64,000 bases of DNA from Gammaproteobacteria bacterium (GCA_026708185.1 JAPOVK010000036.1:1-64000); one strand, 5' to 3'. Shown: positions 53,538-63,103, numbered from the stretch's first letter. Notes: generated from the letters alone by a model not told the origin. Program-made: numbers and translations.

Positions 53538-55106
53538 CTAGCGGCGAGGACCGGTTTCCAGGGCGAACTGCGTCTCGAGCTCCTCGGCGCGCTTCTTCGC
53601 CGCTTCCAACTGCGCGTACTGCGTCAGATAGCAGTAGAGGCAGCGTTGGTCCATGTCCGGCGGGAGAACGTCCGTGGACAGTCCGCGCACCTGCATGATC
53701 GTGCGCAGGAACTTGGCCGTGTCAGGCTTCGCCGAGATCCCCATCTTGTAGTAGACGCCGGTGGCCACGGACAGCGGCGTGAGTCCGCGGCTGTCGACGG
53801 CATCGAGCCGGGCACCCCGTGCGACCAGCAACCGCGCCACGTCGACTCCGCCCCGGTAGGCGGCACCGTGCAGGGCCGTGTCGCCGACCGCGTTGACGGC
53901 ATTGACGTCGTTGTCGTTCTCAAGGCAGACCGCGACGGCTTCGAGGACGTCGGCCTCCCAGCCGCGCTCGCGGAAGCGGTGCAGGTTGCCGGTGTCGCTG
54001 TAGAGGCCGGCGGCGACCATCAACGGCGTCGTCCCGTCGGTCGTGGCGATGGTCGGGTCGGCGCCAGCCCGCAGCAGGATCGCCATCAGTTCGAGATCCG
54101 CTTCCTTGGCGGCCAGCAGGAACGGTGTTGCGCCGATGCGGAACAGCACGTCGCGCATGTTGACGAAGCGCTGTTCCTTGAGCCGGTCCTTGGCCATGCG
54201 CGCATCGACGTGGGCGCCGAGCGCGATCAGCTTGGCGACGAGGTCGAGGGTGATGTCCAGCGCCCCGATCGGGATGTCCGCCTCCTCGCTCGGCACGACG
54301 CCGCGGATGATCGCGCGCTGCACGGCGAGGCGGTGCAGGGCCGTATAGCCCGCGTCGGACTGATTGGGGTTGGCCCCGCGGTCGAGCAGCAGATGGGCGA
54401 TGTCCCAATGGGTGTTGACCAACGCCAGTTCCAGGGCGCTCTCGCCCGTCGCGAGGGTCGCACCGATATCGGCGCCTGCGTCTAGCAGGGCCGTTACAGC
54501 CTCGATACGCCCCGCGCGTACGGCGAACAGCAGGGCATCCAAGCCCTTCTCCGTGCGCATGGCGAGTTCGGCGCCGCCTGCCACGAGCGCGGCTACGGCC
54601 TCGGCGTTGTTGGCGGCTGCGGCCCACATCAGGGCCGTCTGCCCGGCGTCGTTGATCGCGTTCGCATCGGCCCCGGCGGAAAGCAGCGCCGCGATGACGG
54701 CGGGATCGCCGGTCCGGGATGCGGTCATCAGCACGGTTTCCCCGCCAGGGACGGTCGTGTCGGGATCGGCGCCCACCGCCAGGAGCCGCTTGAGGATTGC
54801 GGCATTGCCATTGACGGCTGCGAAGTAGAGCGGCGGGAAGTCGTATCGATTCGTAAGCGTCGGCTTGGCACCCGCGTCGAGGAGGAGATCCACCATGGCG
54901 GCGTCGTCGCGGTGGACCGCCCAGTGGAGTGCCGTTGTGCCGTCGATCGTGGCCTGATCGACGTCCGTGTCGCCGACAATGCGCTCAAGGCCGGGAAGGT
55001 CGCCGGTCTTGGCGGCTTCCACCAACGGCGCCACCGGTCCGTTTGCCGTGCCGTGGAGTGCCGCGCACAGGACCCCGAGGGTCGCCAGGCGGCGCAGACG
55101 CTTCAT
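53538..55106 (-). CDS. Exported ankyrin-repeat protein
   Basis: 522 residues with a signal peptide (M-K-R-L-R-R-L-A-T-L-G-V-L-C-A-A-L) followed by at least ten ankyrin units (G-T-T-A-L-H-W-A-V; G-E-T-V-L-M-T-A-S; G-Q-T-A-L-M-W-A-A; G-D-T-A-L-H-G-A-A). A C-terminal tail with C-L-Y-C resembles a thiol or metal motif. The ATG overlaps the DUF1552 stop (ATGA). Ankyrin proteins with this cassette are likely periplasmic partners of the DUF1552/DUF1592 proteins. Confidence 0.86.
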   Translation of the reverse strand: MKRLRRLATLGVLCAALHGTANGPVAPLVEAAKTGDLPGLERIVGDTDVDQATIDGTTALHWAVHRDDAAMVDLLLDAGAKPTLTNRYDFPPLYFAAVNGNAAILKRLLAVGADPDTTVPGGETVLMTASRTGDPAVIAALLSAGADANAINDAGQTALMWAAAANNAEAVAALVAGGAELAMRTEKGLDALLFAVRAGRIEAVTALLDAGADIGATLATGESALELALVNTHWDIAHLLLDRGANPNQSDAGYTALHRLAVQRAIIRGVVPSEEADIPIGALDITLDLVAKLIALGAHVDARMAKDRLKEQRFVNMRDVLFRIGATPFLLAAKEADLELMAILLRAGADPTIATTDGTTPLMVAAGLYSDTGNLHRFRERGWEADVLEAVAVCLENDNDVNAVNAVGDTALHGAAYRGGVDVARLLVARGARLDAVDSRGLTPLSVATGVYYKMGISAKPDTAKFLRTIMQVRGLSTDVLPPDMDQRCLYCYLTQYAQLEAAKKRAEELETQFALETGPRR

Positions 55107-56428
55107 AGTCCGGCGAGTCGCCCCGTGCTGTCGCCGACCCGGTCGACGTGCACGCCGACCTTGTCGAGCAGCGACAGTCCGGCGTTCATCAGGGGCGTGT
55201 CCATCGGGTACTTCAAATGGCGGCCGCCCCGATGGCCTCCTGCGCCGCCGGCGATGAGGAGCGGCAGATTGCTGAAGCTGTGGGTATTGCCGTCGCCCAG
55301 GCCGCCGCCGTAGACCAACAGCGCGTGGTCGAGCAAGGTGCCGTCGCCGTCGGGCGTGGCTTCGAGGGTCTCGATGAAGTCCTTGAACAGCGACACGTGG
55401 TAGGTGTCGATCTTGATCTGCTGTGCGACCTTCACGGGATCGTTGCCGTGGTGCGTGATCGCGTGGTGGCCGCCGTTGACGCCGATCCACGGATAGCTGC
55501 GGTTGCTGTTTTCGCGGGCGACCTGGGTGCAACTGACGCGGGTGATGTCGCCGCGCAAGGCCACGAGCAGCAGGTCGAAGAGGATCTTGACGTGGTCTTC
55601 GAAGTCCTCGGGGATGCCGGTCGGCGGCGTCATCCCGCGGGAAAGGTCGCGCGCTTGGCTGCGTTCGATCTTCTGTATCCGCGACTCCACGTCGCGAATG
55701 GCCGTCGTGTAGTCGTCGATCGTGCGCCGGTCACCGATCCCGAGGGATCGCCTGAGGCGGCTCAATTCGTCACCGACCGAATCGAGGATGCTGCGGTCGT
55801 TGGCCAACTCGCGCCGCCTCGCGCTTACCGTCGCTTCGCTGCCGAAGAGGCGCTCGAAGACGCGCCTGGGGTCGTTCTCGTGCGGTAGCGGCGTGGTGGG
55901 CGTCAGCCACGACGTCGAGTTGCGGTAGACGCAGCTATAGCCGAGTTCGCATAGGCCCGACACGATGCTCGACTCGGTCGTGAGTTCCAGCGAGCGCAGG
56001 ATCGTGTCGGCGCCGAGGGAGTCGGCGGCGTACTGGTCGAGGGTCTTGCCGGCACGGATGTCCGATCCTTCGGTCTTCTTCGACGGCGCGCCGTTCAGCC
56101 AGCCGGAGTGGGCGCTGGAGTGGCCGCCGCCACCGCGGGCCGTGGCGATGTTGCTCAAACCGCTTAGCACCGTGACGTGGTCGCGGACGGCTTCGAGGGG
56201 CGCGAGCACGGGCGTCATGGCGTAGTCGCGACCCCCGTCGCCCGCGGGATGGAAACTGGCCGGGACGATGCCGTTCGGCATGTAGAAGAAGGCGAGGCGC
56301 GGCGGCGAGCGCGGTGCCGCATTGGCACCGAGGGCCGGGACCATGGCGCCCAGAAACGGCAGTGCCACCGCGGCACCGCTACCGCGCAGCAGTTGGCGTC
56401 GGCTGATCGCCTTGTTGGTGATGAACAT
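55103..56428 (-). CDS. DUF1552-domain Tat-exported protein
   Basis: 441 residues with a twin-arginine signal (S-R-R-Q-L-L-R-G-S-G-A-A-V-A-L-P). P-P-R-L-A-F-F-Y-M-P-N-G, V-L-S-G-L-S-N, G-G-G-H-S-S-A-H and S-N-L-P-L-L-I-A-G-G are DUF1552 signatures (sulfatase/phosphatase-superfamily-like). It sits between the DUF1592 cytochrome-like protein and the ankyrin protein, an order known from Planctomycetes and some Gammaproteobacteria. Its substrate and chemistry are uncharacterised; a periplasmic location follows from the Tat signal. Confidence 0.88.
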   Translation of the reverse strand: MFITNKAISRRQLLRGSGAAVALPFLGAMVPALGANAAPRSPPRLAFFYMPNGIVPASFHPAGDGGRDYAMTPVLAPLEAVRDHVTVLSGLSNIATARGGGGHSSAHSGWLNGAPSKKTEGSDIRAGKTLDQYAADSLGADTILRSLELTTESSIVSGLCELGYSCVYRNSTSWLTPTTPLPHENDPRRVFERLFGSEATVSARRRELANDRSILDSVGDELSRLRRSLGIGDRRTIDDYTTAIRDVESRIQKIERSQARDLSRGMTPPTGIPEDFEDHVKILFDLLLVALRGDITRVSCTQVARENSNRSYPWIGVNGGHHAITHHGNDPVKVAQQIKIDTYHVSLFKDFIETLEATPDGDGTLLDHALLVYGGGLGDGNTHSFSNLPLLIAGGAGGHRGGRHLKYPMDTPLMNAGLSLLDKVGVHVDRVGDSTGRLAGL

Positions 56429-56489
56429 GCGCGTACGGTGCGCGACTGCCCAGCCGGGAGCTATACCACAGTTCGGCTGCGAACGCCCG

Positions 56490-58922
56490 TCACGGGGCGG
56501 CAGCGACTTGGTGCGCGTCGGACCCGCGCATGCGGAATGGATAGCTTTGTGCGACCCTGACGATCAGGGACTGCATGCGGAAGCCGTCGTCCGCTGTGCG
56601 CGTCACGATCTCCCGTACGCTCGGTGCGTCAAAGGGCTCGAGTCCGCGACCGAGCGCGTAGGTCAGCAAGCGCTCCGCGACGGTGGTCGCGAAGCGCTCC
56701 GGCTTGGCGACGAGCGCCCGCTTCAGTCCGACGATGCCTTGCACGCGGGTGCCGTCCGGCAGCACGGCGGCGTTGTCGATCGCGTTCCAGGACGCATCGC
56801 GTTCCCGGTAGCGGCCGATGGAGTCGAAGTTCTCGAGGGCGAAGCCGGGCGGATCGATCGCGTCGTGACACGCGGCACAGGCCGGGTTGTCGCGGTGTTC
56901 GCGCAGTCGCTCGCGCAGGGTCGGCGCCTTCGTACCGGGTTGACCGGCCTCGAGATCGGGCACGTCGGGCGGCGGCGGACGCGGTGGCGTACCGAGCAGG
57001 TTGGCGAGCACCCACTTGCCGCGCAACACCGGCGATGTGCGGTCGGGGTGCGACGTGATGGTCAGCAGGCTGCCCTGGCCCAGCAGGCCGCCGCGGAGGC
57101 TTCCCGACGGCAGAGGGAACCGGCGCAGGTCGGCGTGCTGGATACCCGTGATCTCGTAGTGGTCCGCCAGACGCTTGTTGAGAAACGTGTAGTCGGCGCC
57201 GATCAACTCCGTGACGGGGCGGTCGTGGCGGAGGACGTGGTCGAAGAAGAGCTCCGTCTCCTGCTGCAGGCTATCGCGCAACGCCTCGTCGTAGTCGAGG
57301 CTCGCGGGTTCCGTGGGCCGGTGGAATGCGAGGCTGCGCAGCTCCAGCCATTGGCTCGCGAAGTTGGCCGTCAGCGCCCAGGCCTTGGGGTCGGCCAGCA
57401 TGCGTCGTACCTCGCGCTCGATGTCGGCCTGGGTGCGCAGGCGTCCGCTCGTCGCCGCCGCGAGCAACTCATCGTCCGGGATGCTGCTCCAGAGGAAGAA
57501 CGAGAGTCTCGAAGCAAGTTCGAGGCCGGTTGCGGGCCGCGGCTCGGGCGCGTCGTTGGGACTCTCGATCCGGAACAGGAAGTGGGGGCTCACGAGCAAC
57601 CGGCGGAGGGCCAGGCCGATGGCCGCCTCGAAATCGGCCCCCTGCGTGCGTGCGTTCGTGTAGGCGTCCCGCAAGGCATGTCGCTCCGCGGCGGGCCCCT
57701 TGCCGCGATAGCCGCGCGATGCGAGCAGGTCGAGGATCCGATCGGCGCACGCCCCTTCCTCGTCCGGCCCGGAAGGCTTACAGGCGAAGATCGCCTGACG
57801 GCTCGGCGTGTCGCCGATCTGGGCACCGCCGTACGGGCCGGCGATCCCGAGCGAGTGCAGGCGGGGCAGGGCACCGCTGGCGCCGGCGATGTCGCCTTCG
57901 CCGCGCTCGTTGACAAGTGGTTCGAGGAGGCCGTCGACGAGATTGAGCGGCGTTTTGTAGAACCTCGCGGCCACGGCGCGGCTGCCTGCAGCGACATGCA
58001 GGCGGGCGCGGTGTTTCGGTGGATCGCGAACTTCCGTAAGCGGTTTGGGTACGGTGAAGGTGCCCGCCTGCACGCCGTCGATGGTCATCTCGAGCCGGTG
58101 ATCGACCAGGAACGGTATGGTCCGCCGGGCGCCGGGACGGTTCACGGGGGTGAGAGCCGCGGTGAGTTCGTAGACGCCGTCGGCTGGGAAGGTGTGACGG
58201 ATCTCGGTGCCGCCTTCGGCGCCGAGCGAGGCATCGTTCGTGCGTACCCGGCGTTCGGTCTCGGTGCCGACGAGGTAGGTCGTGGTCTCGAACGTGGCCG
58301 CATCGCCGATCGCCAGCCGGACGATCGCCTTGGCGGCTGCCAGGTAGCGTTCCATCAGCAGGGGCGATAGGCGCAGCGTGCCGGCCATGTTGTCAAAGCC
58401 GTGGCTCGAGTCGTCCGCGGGCAGGAACCGCGAGGCGTCGATCTCGAGGTGCAGGAGGTCGCGCACGGCGTTCTGGTACTCGTTGCGATTCAGGCGCCGG
58501 AACACCGGGGACGGGCCCGGGTTCGGCTGAGCCGCGGCTGCGCGGTCGAGTTCCGCCGACAGCCAGGCGCGGAACCGGTCGGCCGTTGCCGACCGGGGTC
58601 GCTTGGCGTCGAGCGGGGGCATGGTGCCAGCCCGCAGCTTGTCCACCACCTTCTCCCAGGCCTCGGGGTGGGCGCCGACGTCGGCCAAGTCGAGGTCGGC
58701 GAACTTGATCTCGCCGTTTTCGACGTGGCAGCGCAGGCAGCGGACATGCTGCGTACGTTCGGTATGGCAGGCCGCGCAGAAAGTGCGCACGAAGCCGCGT
58801 GCCTCGTCGAGGCCGGTCACGGCATCGGCGATCGCTGGCGGGGCAAGGGCGAGGACGACAGCCGTGCACAGCGCCCGCAGACACTTGAGGGGTAGAGTTG
58901 GCGATGTCCTCGATGCCGCCAT
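56490..58922 (-). CDS. DUF1587/1592/1588/1585 c-type cytochrome-like protein with doubled N-terminal CXXCH
   Basis: 810 residues: signal peptide (residues 1-32), a haem motif C-A-A-C-H (Cys49-His53) followed unusually soon by C-L-R-C-H (Cys62-His66), then the DUF1587/DUF1592 region (R-L-N-R-N-E-Y-Q-N-A-V-R-D-L-L) and a C-terminal C-A-A-C-H-D-A-I-D-P-P-G motif with R-Y-R and the DUF1585 tail. Homologues usually have one N-terminal CXXCH, so the second is notable. Probably a periplasmic multihaem electron-transfer or redox enzyme working with DUF1552. The ATG at 58922 is preferred. Confidence 0.87.
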   Translation of the reverse strand: MAASRTSPTLPLKCLRALCTAVVLALAPPAIADAVTGLDEARGFVRTFCAACHTERTQHVRCLRCHVENGEIKFADLDLADVGAHPEAWEKVVDKLRAGTMPPLDAKRPRSATADRFRAWLSAELDRAAAAQPNPGPSPVFRRLNRNEYQNAVRDLLHLEIDASRFLPADDSSHGFDNMAGTLRLSPLLMERYLAAAKAIVRLAIGDAATFETTTYLVGTETERRVRTNDASLGAEGGTEIRHTFPADGVYELTAALTPVNRPGARRTIPFLVDHRLEMTIDGVQAGTFTVPKPLTEVRDPPKHRARLHVAAGSRAVAARFYKTPLNLVDGLLEPLVNERGEGDIAGASGALPRLHSLGIAGPYGGAQIGDTPSRQAIFACKPSGPDEEGACADRILDLLASRGYRGKGPAAERHALRDAYTNARTQGADFEAAIGLALRRLLVSPHFLFRIESPNDAPEPRPATGLELASRLSFFLWSSIPDDELLAAATSGRLRTQADIEREVRRMLADPKAWALTANFASQWLELRSLAFHRPTEPASLDYDEALRDSLQQETELFFDHVLRHDRPVTELIGADYTFLNKRLADHYEITGIQHADLRRFPLPSGSLRGGLLGQGSLLTITSHPDRTSPVLRGKWVLANLLGTPPRPPPPDVPDLEAGQPGTKAPTLRERLREHRDNPACAACHDAIDPPGFALENFDSIGRYRERDASWNAIDNAAVLPDGTRVQGIVGLKRALVAKPERFATTVAERLLTYALGRGLEPFDAPSVREIVTRTADDGFRMQSLIVRVAQSYPFRMRGSDAHQVAAAP

Positions 58923-58939
58923 CGAAACGGCTCCGCGCG

Positions 58940-58958
58940 GCGACCGCGAAGCGGTCGC
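58940..58958. repeat. Perfect triloop hairpin, second genomic copy
   Basis: GCGACCGC-GAA-GCGGTCGC is the exact reverse complement of the hairpin at 51897-51915. It lies in the 41-base gap between the DUF1592 gene and the dehydrogenase-like gene. Confidence 0.8.
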
Positions 58959-58963
58959 GTGGC

Positions 58964-60052
58964 TTACTCCGTCCCGGTATATGTCGCCCGGTAGATCCGG
59001 CCGCCTTGATCGTCGGAGATGAGCAGGCTGCCGTCGGCGGCGACCACGACGTCGTTCGGCCGCCCCGAGGCGCGCTCGTTGGCCAGCCAGATGTCGATGA
59101 ACGGCATGTAGGCTGGCCCGTCCGCGCCGAAGCGCACGACGCTGACGCGGTAGCCGACTTTGGAGGAGCGGTTCCACGAGCCGTGCTCGGCGATGAACAG
59201 TGCGCCGGCGTATTCGGCGGGGAATGCGCTGTGGGTGTAGAAGGCGAGCCCCAGGGCTGCGGAGTGGGCCTGGATCTCCACCGCGGGTGGTACGTAGTCG
59301 GCGGGGTCGTGGCCGGCGCCGAACTGCGGATCCAGGATCGCTTCGCCGTGCACGTGGGGATAGCCGTAGTGTGCGCCGACGTCGACAACGACGTTGACCT
59401 CCTCTGGCGGGACGTCGTCACCGAGCATGTCGCGACCGTTGTCGGTGAACCAGAGCCGCTCGGTCTCGGGATGCCAGGTCATGCCGACGCTGTTGCGCAC
59501 CCCGTGCGCGTACACGCTGGTTTCGCCGGTGGCCGGGTCCATGCGCACGATGCTCGCGAAGCGCGGATCGTCGGACTTGCAGATGTTGCACGGCGCGCCC
59601 ACGTTCACGTAGAGGAATCCGTCCGGGCCGACGGATAGGTACTTCCAGCCGTGGTGGCGCGCATCGGGCAGTTCGTCGGTCACGATCTCCGGGCGCGGCC
59701 TGTCCCGGTAGGTCGCCGCGATGTCCGGGTAGCGCAGGATGCGGTCGAGCGCGGCGACGTAGAGATCGTCGCCGAGCAGCGCGACGCCGCTCGGCATGAC
59801 CAAGCCGGATGCGAAGGTCACGACCTCGGGGTCGGCATCCGCATCGGCGGCAGGCACGACCGCGTACACCTTCCCGGCGCGGCGCGTACCAACGAACAGG
59901 AGCCCGGACTCGGCGAGGGCCATCTGCCGCGCATTGGGCACGTCGTCGGTGAGCACGGACAACGTGAATCCCGGCGCGACCGGGTCGGCCGCGGCGCAGA
60001 CGGCGACGACGCAAGCGAGTACGGCGCTCGGAAAACGGTGCATGGCTGTCAT
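58964..60052 (-). CDS. PQQ-dependent sugar dehydrogenase-like (sorbosone dehydrogenase family) protein
   Basis: 362 residues: a signal peptide (to about residue 22) and a six-bladed propeller with G-L-V-M-P-S-G-V-A-L, A-H-G-V-R-N-S-V-G-M-T-W-H-P, W-F-T-D-N-G-R-D, Y-G-Y-P-H-V-H-G and I-A-E-H-G-S-W-N-R. These match soluble glucose/L-sorbosone dehydrogenases. It ends 41 bases before the DUF1592 gene on the same strand, so it may feed electrons into that cytochrome. The ATG 60052 is used; ATG 60043 is nine bases shorter. PQQ dependence is inferred from the fold. Confidence 0.84.
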   Translation of the reverse strand: MTAMHRFPSAVLACVVAVCAAADPVAPGFTLSVLTDDVPNARQMALAESGLLFVGTRRAGKVYAVVPAADADADPEVVTFASGLVMPSGVALLGDDLYVAALDRILRYPDIAATYRDRPRPEIVTDELPDARHHGWKYLSVGPDGFLYVNVGAPCNICKSDDPRFASIVRMDPATGETSVYAHGVRNSVGMTWHPETERLWFTDNGRDMLGDDVPPEEVNVVVDVGAHYGYPHVHGEAILDPQFGAGHDPADYVPPAVEIQAHSAALGLAFYTHSAFPAEYAGALFIAEHGSWNRSSKVGYRVSVVRFGADGPAYMPFIDIWLANERASGRPNDVVVAADGSLLISDDQGGRIYRATYTGTE

Positions 60053-60179
60053 GCGGCTAGTGTGGTGCGAACCGGCCGAATGGGCAAGGGATGGCGCCGA
60101 ACGGCGCACGCCTCGGCGCGGTTGACCATGCTTGGCGGGTCACGCACAGTTGTTCGCTGCTGAACAAGGGAGAACGCCC

Positions 60180-62522
60180 GTGCCGCCATTGTCGCGCTTT
60201 CGCATCGTGGAACTGGGCATCGGCCCTGTATCCGGCCTCGCCACCACGGTTCTCGCGGATTTCGGTGCGGACGTCATCAAGGTCGTGCCGCCGGACGGCG
60301 ACCCGTTCGCGGACATGGGTTCATGGCCGCTGTGGACGCGCGGGAAGCGCATCGTGCACGCGGACTTGCGCGACGCTGCCGCGGCTGAAGAGGTGCGCTC
60401 CTTGATCGCGACGTCGGCAGACGCCGTGTTGACGACCCTCAACGCCGAGCAGCGCGAACGGCTTCGTCTGGATCCGGCCTCCCTCGGCCGGGACGACTTG
60501 GTGGTCGGCGTGGTCTCGGGCTTTGGTGAAGACGGGCCGTACGCGAACTACCCTGGCTACGAGCCGGTCGTCGCCGCGAAGTCCGGTCGCATGCTGAGCT
60601 TCGCGGGCGTCGCCGACCGTGACGGGCCCAACTACTCGGCCCTGCAGGTGGGGACGCATGCCACGGCGCAGAGCGCGGCGGCCGCGCTGCTGGCCGCACT
60701 GCTGGGCCGGGAGGCGACCGGTGCCGGCTTCACCTTCGAGACCTCGCTCTTGCGCGGCATGATGCCTTACGAGATGGGGATCATGGCCATGTCCCAGCTT
60801 TGGGACAAAGGCATCCTCGAACGTCCCAAGGCGACGCGCGACCGCACCAAGTCCATGCCGACGTTCAACTACCATCCGGTGCGGACCAAGGACGGGCATT
60901 GGCTGCAACTCGGCAACCTGTTGCCGCACCTCTTGGCCAATTTCTTCCGCGCCTCCGGCCTAGCCGACGAACTGAAGGAGCCGCAGTTCAAGGGCGACCC
61001 GCTGCGTTGGCCCCCCGACGTGCGCGAAGCGTTCCGGGAACGCCTCTTCGAGCACATGCAGACCAAGACGCTCGCCGAATGGACGGACATCTTCGTCAGC
61101 GATGGCGGCGTCGTGTCCCACGCCTACCAGACCACGCAGGACGCGCTCGTAGATCCCGACGTCGTGGACAACGGTCACGTGGTCGAGCGGCACGGCATGA
61201 AGCAACTCGGCCTGGTCGCGAACTTGACCGAGTCGCCGGGCGAGGTTGGCGGGCCGGCTGCGGAGACGACCCTCGACGCCATCGAAGCACGGCCGGTCGC
61301 CGCACCGTCGGCGAGCGCCGAAGCGCCGCGCAAGCCCTTGGCGGGGGTCACCGTGGTGGAAAGCGCGACCATCATTGCAGCGCCGTTGGGCGCGTCCGTA
61401 CTCGCCGACCTTGGCGCGCGGGTGATCAAGCTCGAACCGATCACGGGTGACCCGTTCCGCAGCATGTTCCACGGCTTCGGTGCGTCGAAGTGCAACGCCG
61501 GCAAGGAGAGCATCTGCCTGGACTTGAAATCGAGCGAAGGTCAGAAGATCGCCCAGGCGTTGGCGGCGAAGGCCGACATCTGGATCCACAACTATCGGAT
61601 GGGCGTGCCGGAGAAGCTCGGCATCGGCTACGCGGACCTCAGCGCCGTGAATCCGAACCTGGTCTACGTCTCCGCCAACGGCTACGGGCCGGGCGGCCCC
61701 GGCGCCAAGCGCCCGTCGACGCACCCGATCCCGGGGGCGGCCTTGGGCGGCGTCGTGTGGCAGCTCGGTGGGCTGCCCCCGACCGACGTGGCGCCCGACA
61801 TGGACGGCCTGCGCGAGACGGCCCGCAAGCTCTTGCGCGCCAACGAGGTCAACCCGGATCCGAACACGTCGATGGTCGTCGCGACGACGGCGCTCCTTGG
61901 CCTGGCGGCGCGCAAGGCGCACGGCAAGGGACAGAAGATATTCATCGACATGTTCGGCGCCAACGCGTACGCGAACTGGGACGACTTCCTGACCTACGAG
62001 GGCAAGCCCGAACGGCCAGCGGTCGATGTGGACGGCTTCGGGGTGTCGCCGCTGCAGCGGCTCTACCGGTGCGCGGACGGTTGGGTCTTCCTGATGATCG
62101 TCAACCACCGCGAGTGGGCGACCTTCGCCGCCGAGCTGTCGCTCGATGTGGCCCAGGACGATCCGGACCTCGGTGGTGTCCTCGACGGTGTGTTCGCGGG
62201 CGGCGCCGCCGACGACTTCGAGGCGCGGCTTGCACCCAAGGGCGTCGGCTGTGTTCGCGCGGACGGTCTGGCACCCCCGGATTTCTTCCTGACCGACGAG
62301 CACTGCGGCATCGAGGAACTGCGCACGCCGGCGGTCCACCCCGACTGGGGCGACTACCTGCGCAACGGGCCCATGGCCCGGTTCTCGAAGGATGATCGCT
62401 ACGGCGGCGCCAGCGCCATGGGCGATTCGACGCTGGACCTGCTCGACGAGCTGGGCTACTCCGCGGCGGAATCCGCCGCGCTGGTCGATAGCCGCAAGGT
62501 GTACGCGCGCGCCTTGGCATGA
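60180..62522 (+). CDS. Tandem-domain family III CoA-transferase-like protein
   Basis: 780 residues from GTG 60180 (AGGGAG upstream), two CaiB/BaiF domains in tandem: domain 1 about residues 1-395 (F-R-I-V-E-L-G-I-G-P-V; L-A-D-F-G-A-D-V-I-K-V) and domain 2 about 398-780 (V-T-V-V-E-S-A-T-I-I-A-A-P; G-A-R-V-I-K-L-E-P-I-T-G-D-P-F). The usual catalytic Asp is replaced: Glu128 in P-G-Y-E-P-V, and His in the matching place of domain 2 (P-S-T-H-P-I). It may therefore use another residue, or act as a binding protein. DddD DMSP-lyase also has two such domains, but similarity is not enough to assign that. Confidence 0.82.
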   Translation: MPPLSRFRIVELGIGPVSGLATTVLADFGADVIKVVPPDGDPFADMGSWPLWTRGKRIVHADLRDAAAAEEVRSLIATSADAVLTTLNAEQRERLRLDPASLGRDDLVVGVVSGFGEDGPYANYPGYEPVVAAKSGRMLSFAGVADRDGPNYSALQVGTHATAQSAAAALLAALLGREATGAGFTFETSLLRGMMPYEMGIMAMSQLWDKGILERPKATRDRTKSMPTFNYHPVRTKDGHWLQLGNLLPHLLANFFRASGLADELKEPQFKGDPLRWPPDVREAFRERLFEHMQTKTLAEWTDIFVSDGGVVSHAYQTTQDALVDPDVVDNGHVVERHGMKQLGLVANLTESPGEVGGPAAETTLDAIEARPVAAPSASAEAPRKPLAGVTVVESATIIAAPLGASVLADLGARVIKLEPITGDPFRSMFHGFGASKCNAGKESICLDLKSSEGQKIAQALAAKADIWIHNYRMGVPEKLGIGYADLSAVNPNLVYVSANGYGPGGPGAKRPSTHPIPGAALGGVVWQLGGLPPTDVAPDMDGLRETARKLLRANEVNPDPNTSMVVATTALLGLAARKAHGKGQKIFIDMFGANAYANWDDFLTYEGKPERPAVDVDGFGVSPLQRLYRCADGWVFLMIVNHREWATFAAELSLDVAQDDPDLGGVLDGVFAGGAADDFEARLAPKGVGCVRADGLAPPDFFLTDEHCGIEELRTPAVHPDWGDYLRNGPMARFSKDDRYGGASAMGDSTLDLLDELGYSAAESAALVDSRKVYARALA

Positions 62523-63103
62523 CGGCCAGTACGGCGTCGTGGTGCGCGGGCCTCCTGGCCGGCAGAGGACGCCGTACCGCGCGGGAACCGCGCACCCTGA
62601 TTGCGCTGGTGCTGCTCGTCGGATGCGTGGCCGAGTCGCCGCCTGCGACCGAGCAGGATGTGCTCGCCGGCTTGGCTACGGACCTCCTGTTGCCGATGGG
62701 CGACGTTCGCGTTGCCGGGTGGCCAAGCGATTGCCGCACCGACGGCGTGACGGATGCCCCGGTCGCGGCGGCCTTGTTTACAGCCTTTCTGGATGCCAAC
62801 GCCGGTGCCGCGCCGGTGAGCCTCGCGTTCGGCGGCCCGGCGGCGCGGTTGCGCGTGGACTCGAGCGGCCAGCATCCAAGGCGCTTGAGCGCTGAAGGCG
62901 CGGAGCCGGTGGTCGCGGTCTCGCACGCCGGCATGGTGGACGACACGGCGCTCGTCTGCGTCGAGGTCTTCGGTGTCCAGGAGCGGGCCTTCCTCGTGCT
63001 GCTGAACAGCGGACCTTCGGGGGACTTCGCCGTGCAGAGCGAGATCGAGGTCTGGTCGGAGTTGGCACCGGAGGAACTGCCGGACGGGGAACTGTACCGG
63101 TGA
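62519..63103 (+). CDS. Putative lipoprotein of unknown function
   Basis: 194 residues. After a basic N-terminus, L-I-A-L-V-L-L-V-G-C-V-A-E is a lipobox (Cys at about residue 36), so it is probably lipid-anchored in the inner or outer membrane. A short beta-rich domain follows, with F-G-G-P-A-A-R-L-R and A-F-L-V-L-L-N-S-G. No family is recognised. Its ATG overlaps the CoA-transferase stop and its stop overlaps the next gene, indicating one operon. Confidence 0.7.
   Translation: MTASTASWCAGLLAGRGRRTAREPRTLIALVLLVGCVAESPPATEQDVLAGLATDLLLPMGDVRVAGWPSDCRTDGVTDAPVAAALFTAFLDANAGAAPVSLAFGGPAARLRVDSSGQHPRRLSAEGAEPVVAVSHAGMVDDTALVCVEVFGVQERAFLVLLNSGPSGDFAVQSEIEVWSELAPEELPDGELYR

Noticed and set aside
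60180-62522. DddD DMSP lyase
   Set aside because: Two CoA-transferase domains are shared, but the catalytic Asp is missing and no dimethylsulfoniopropionate transporter or ddd gene is nearby.
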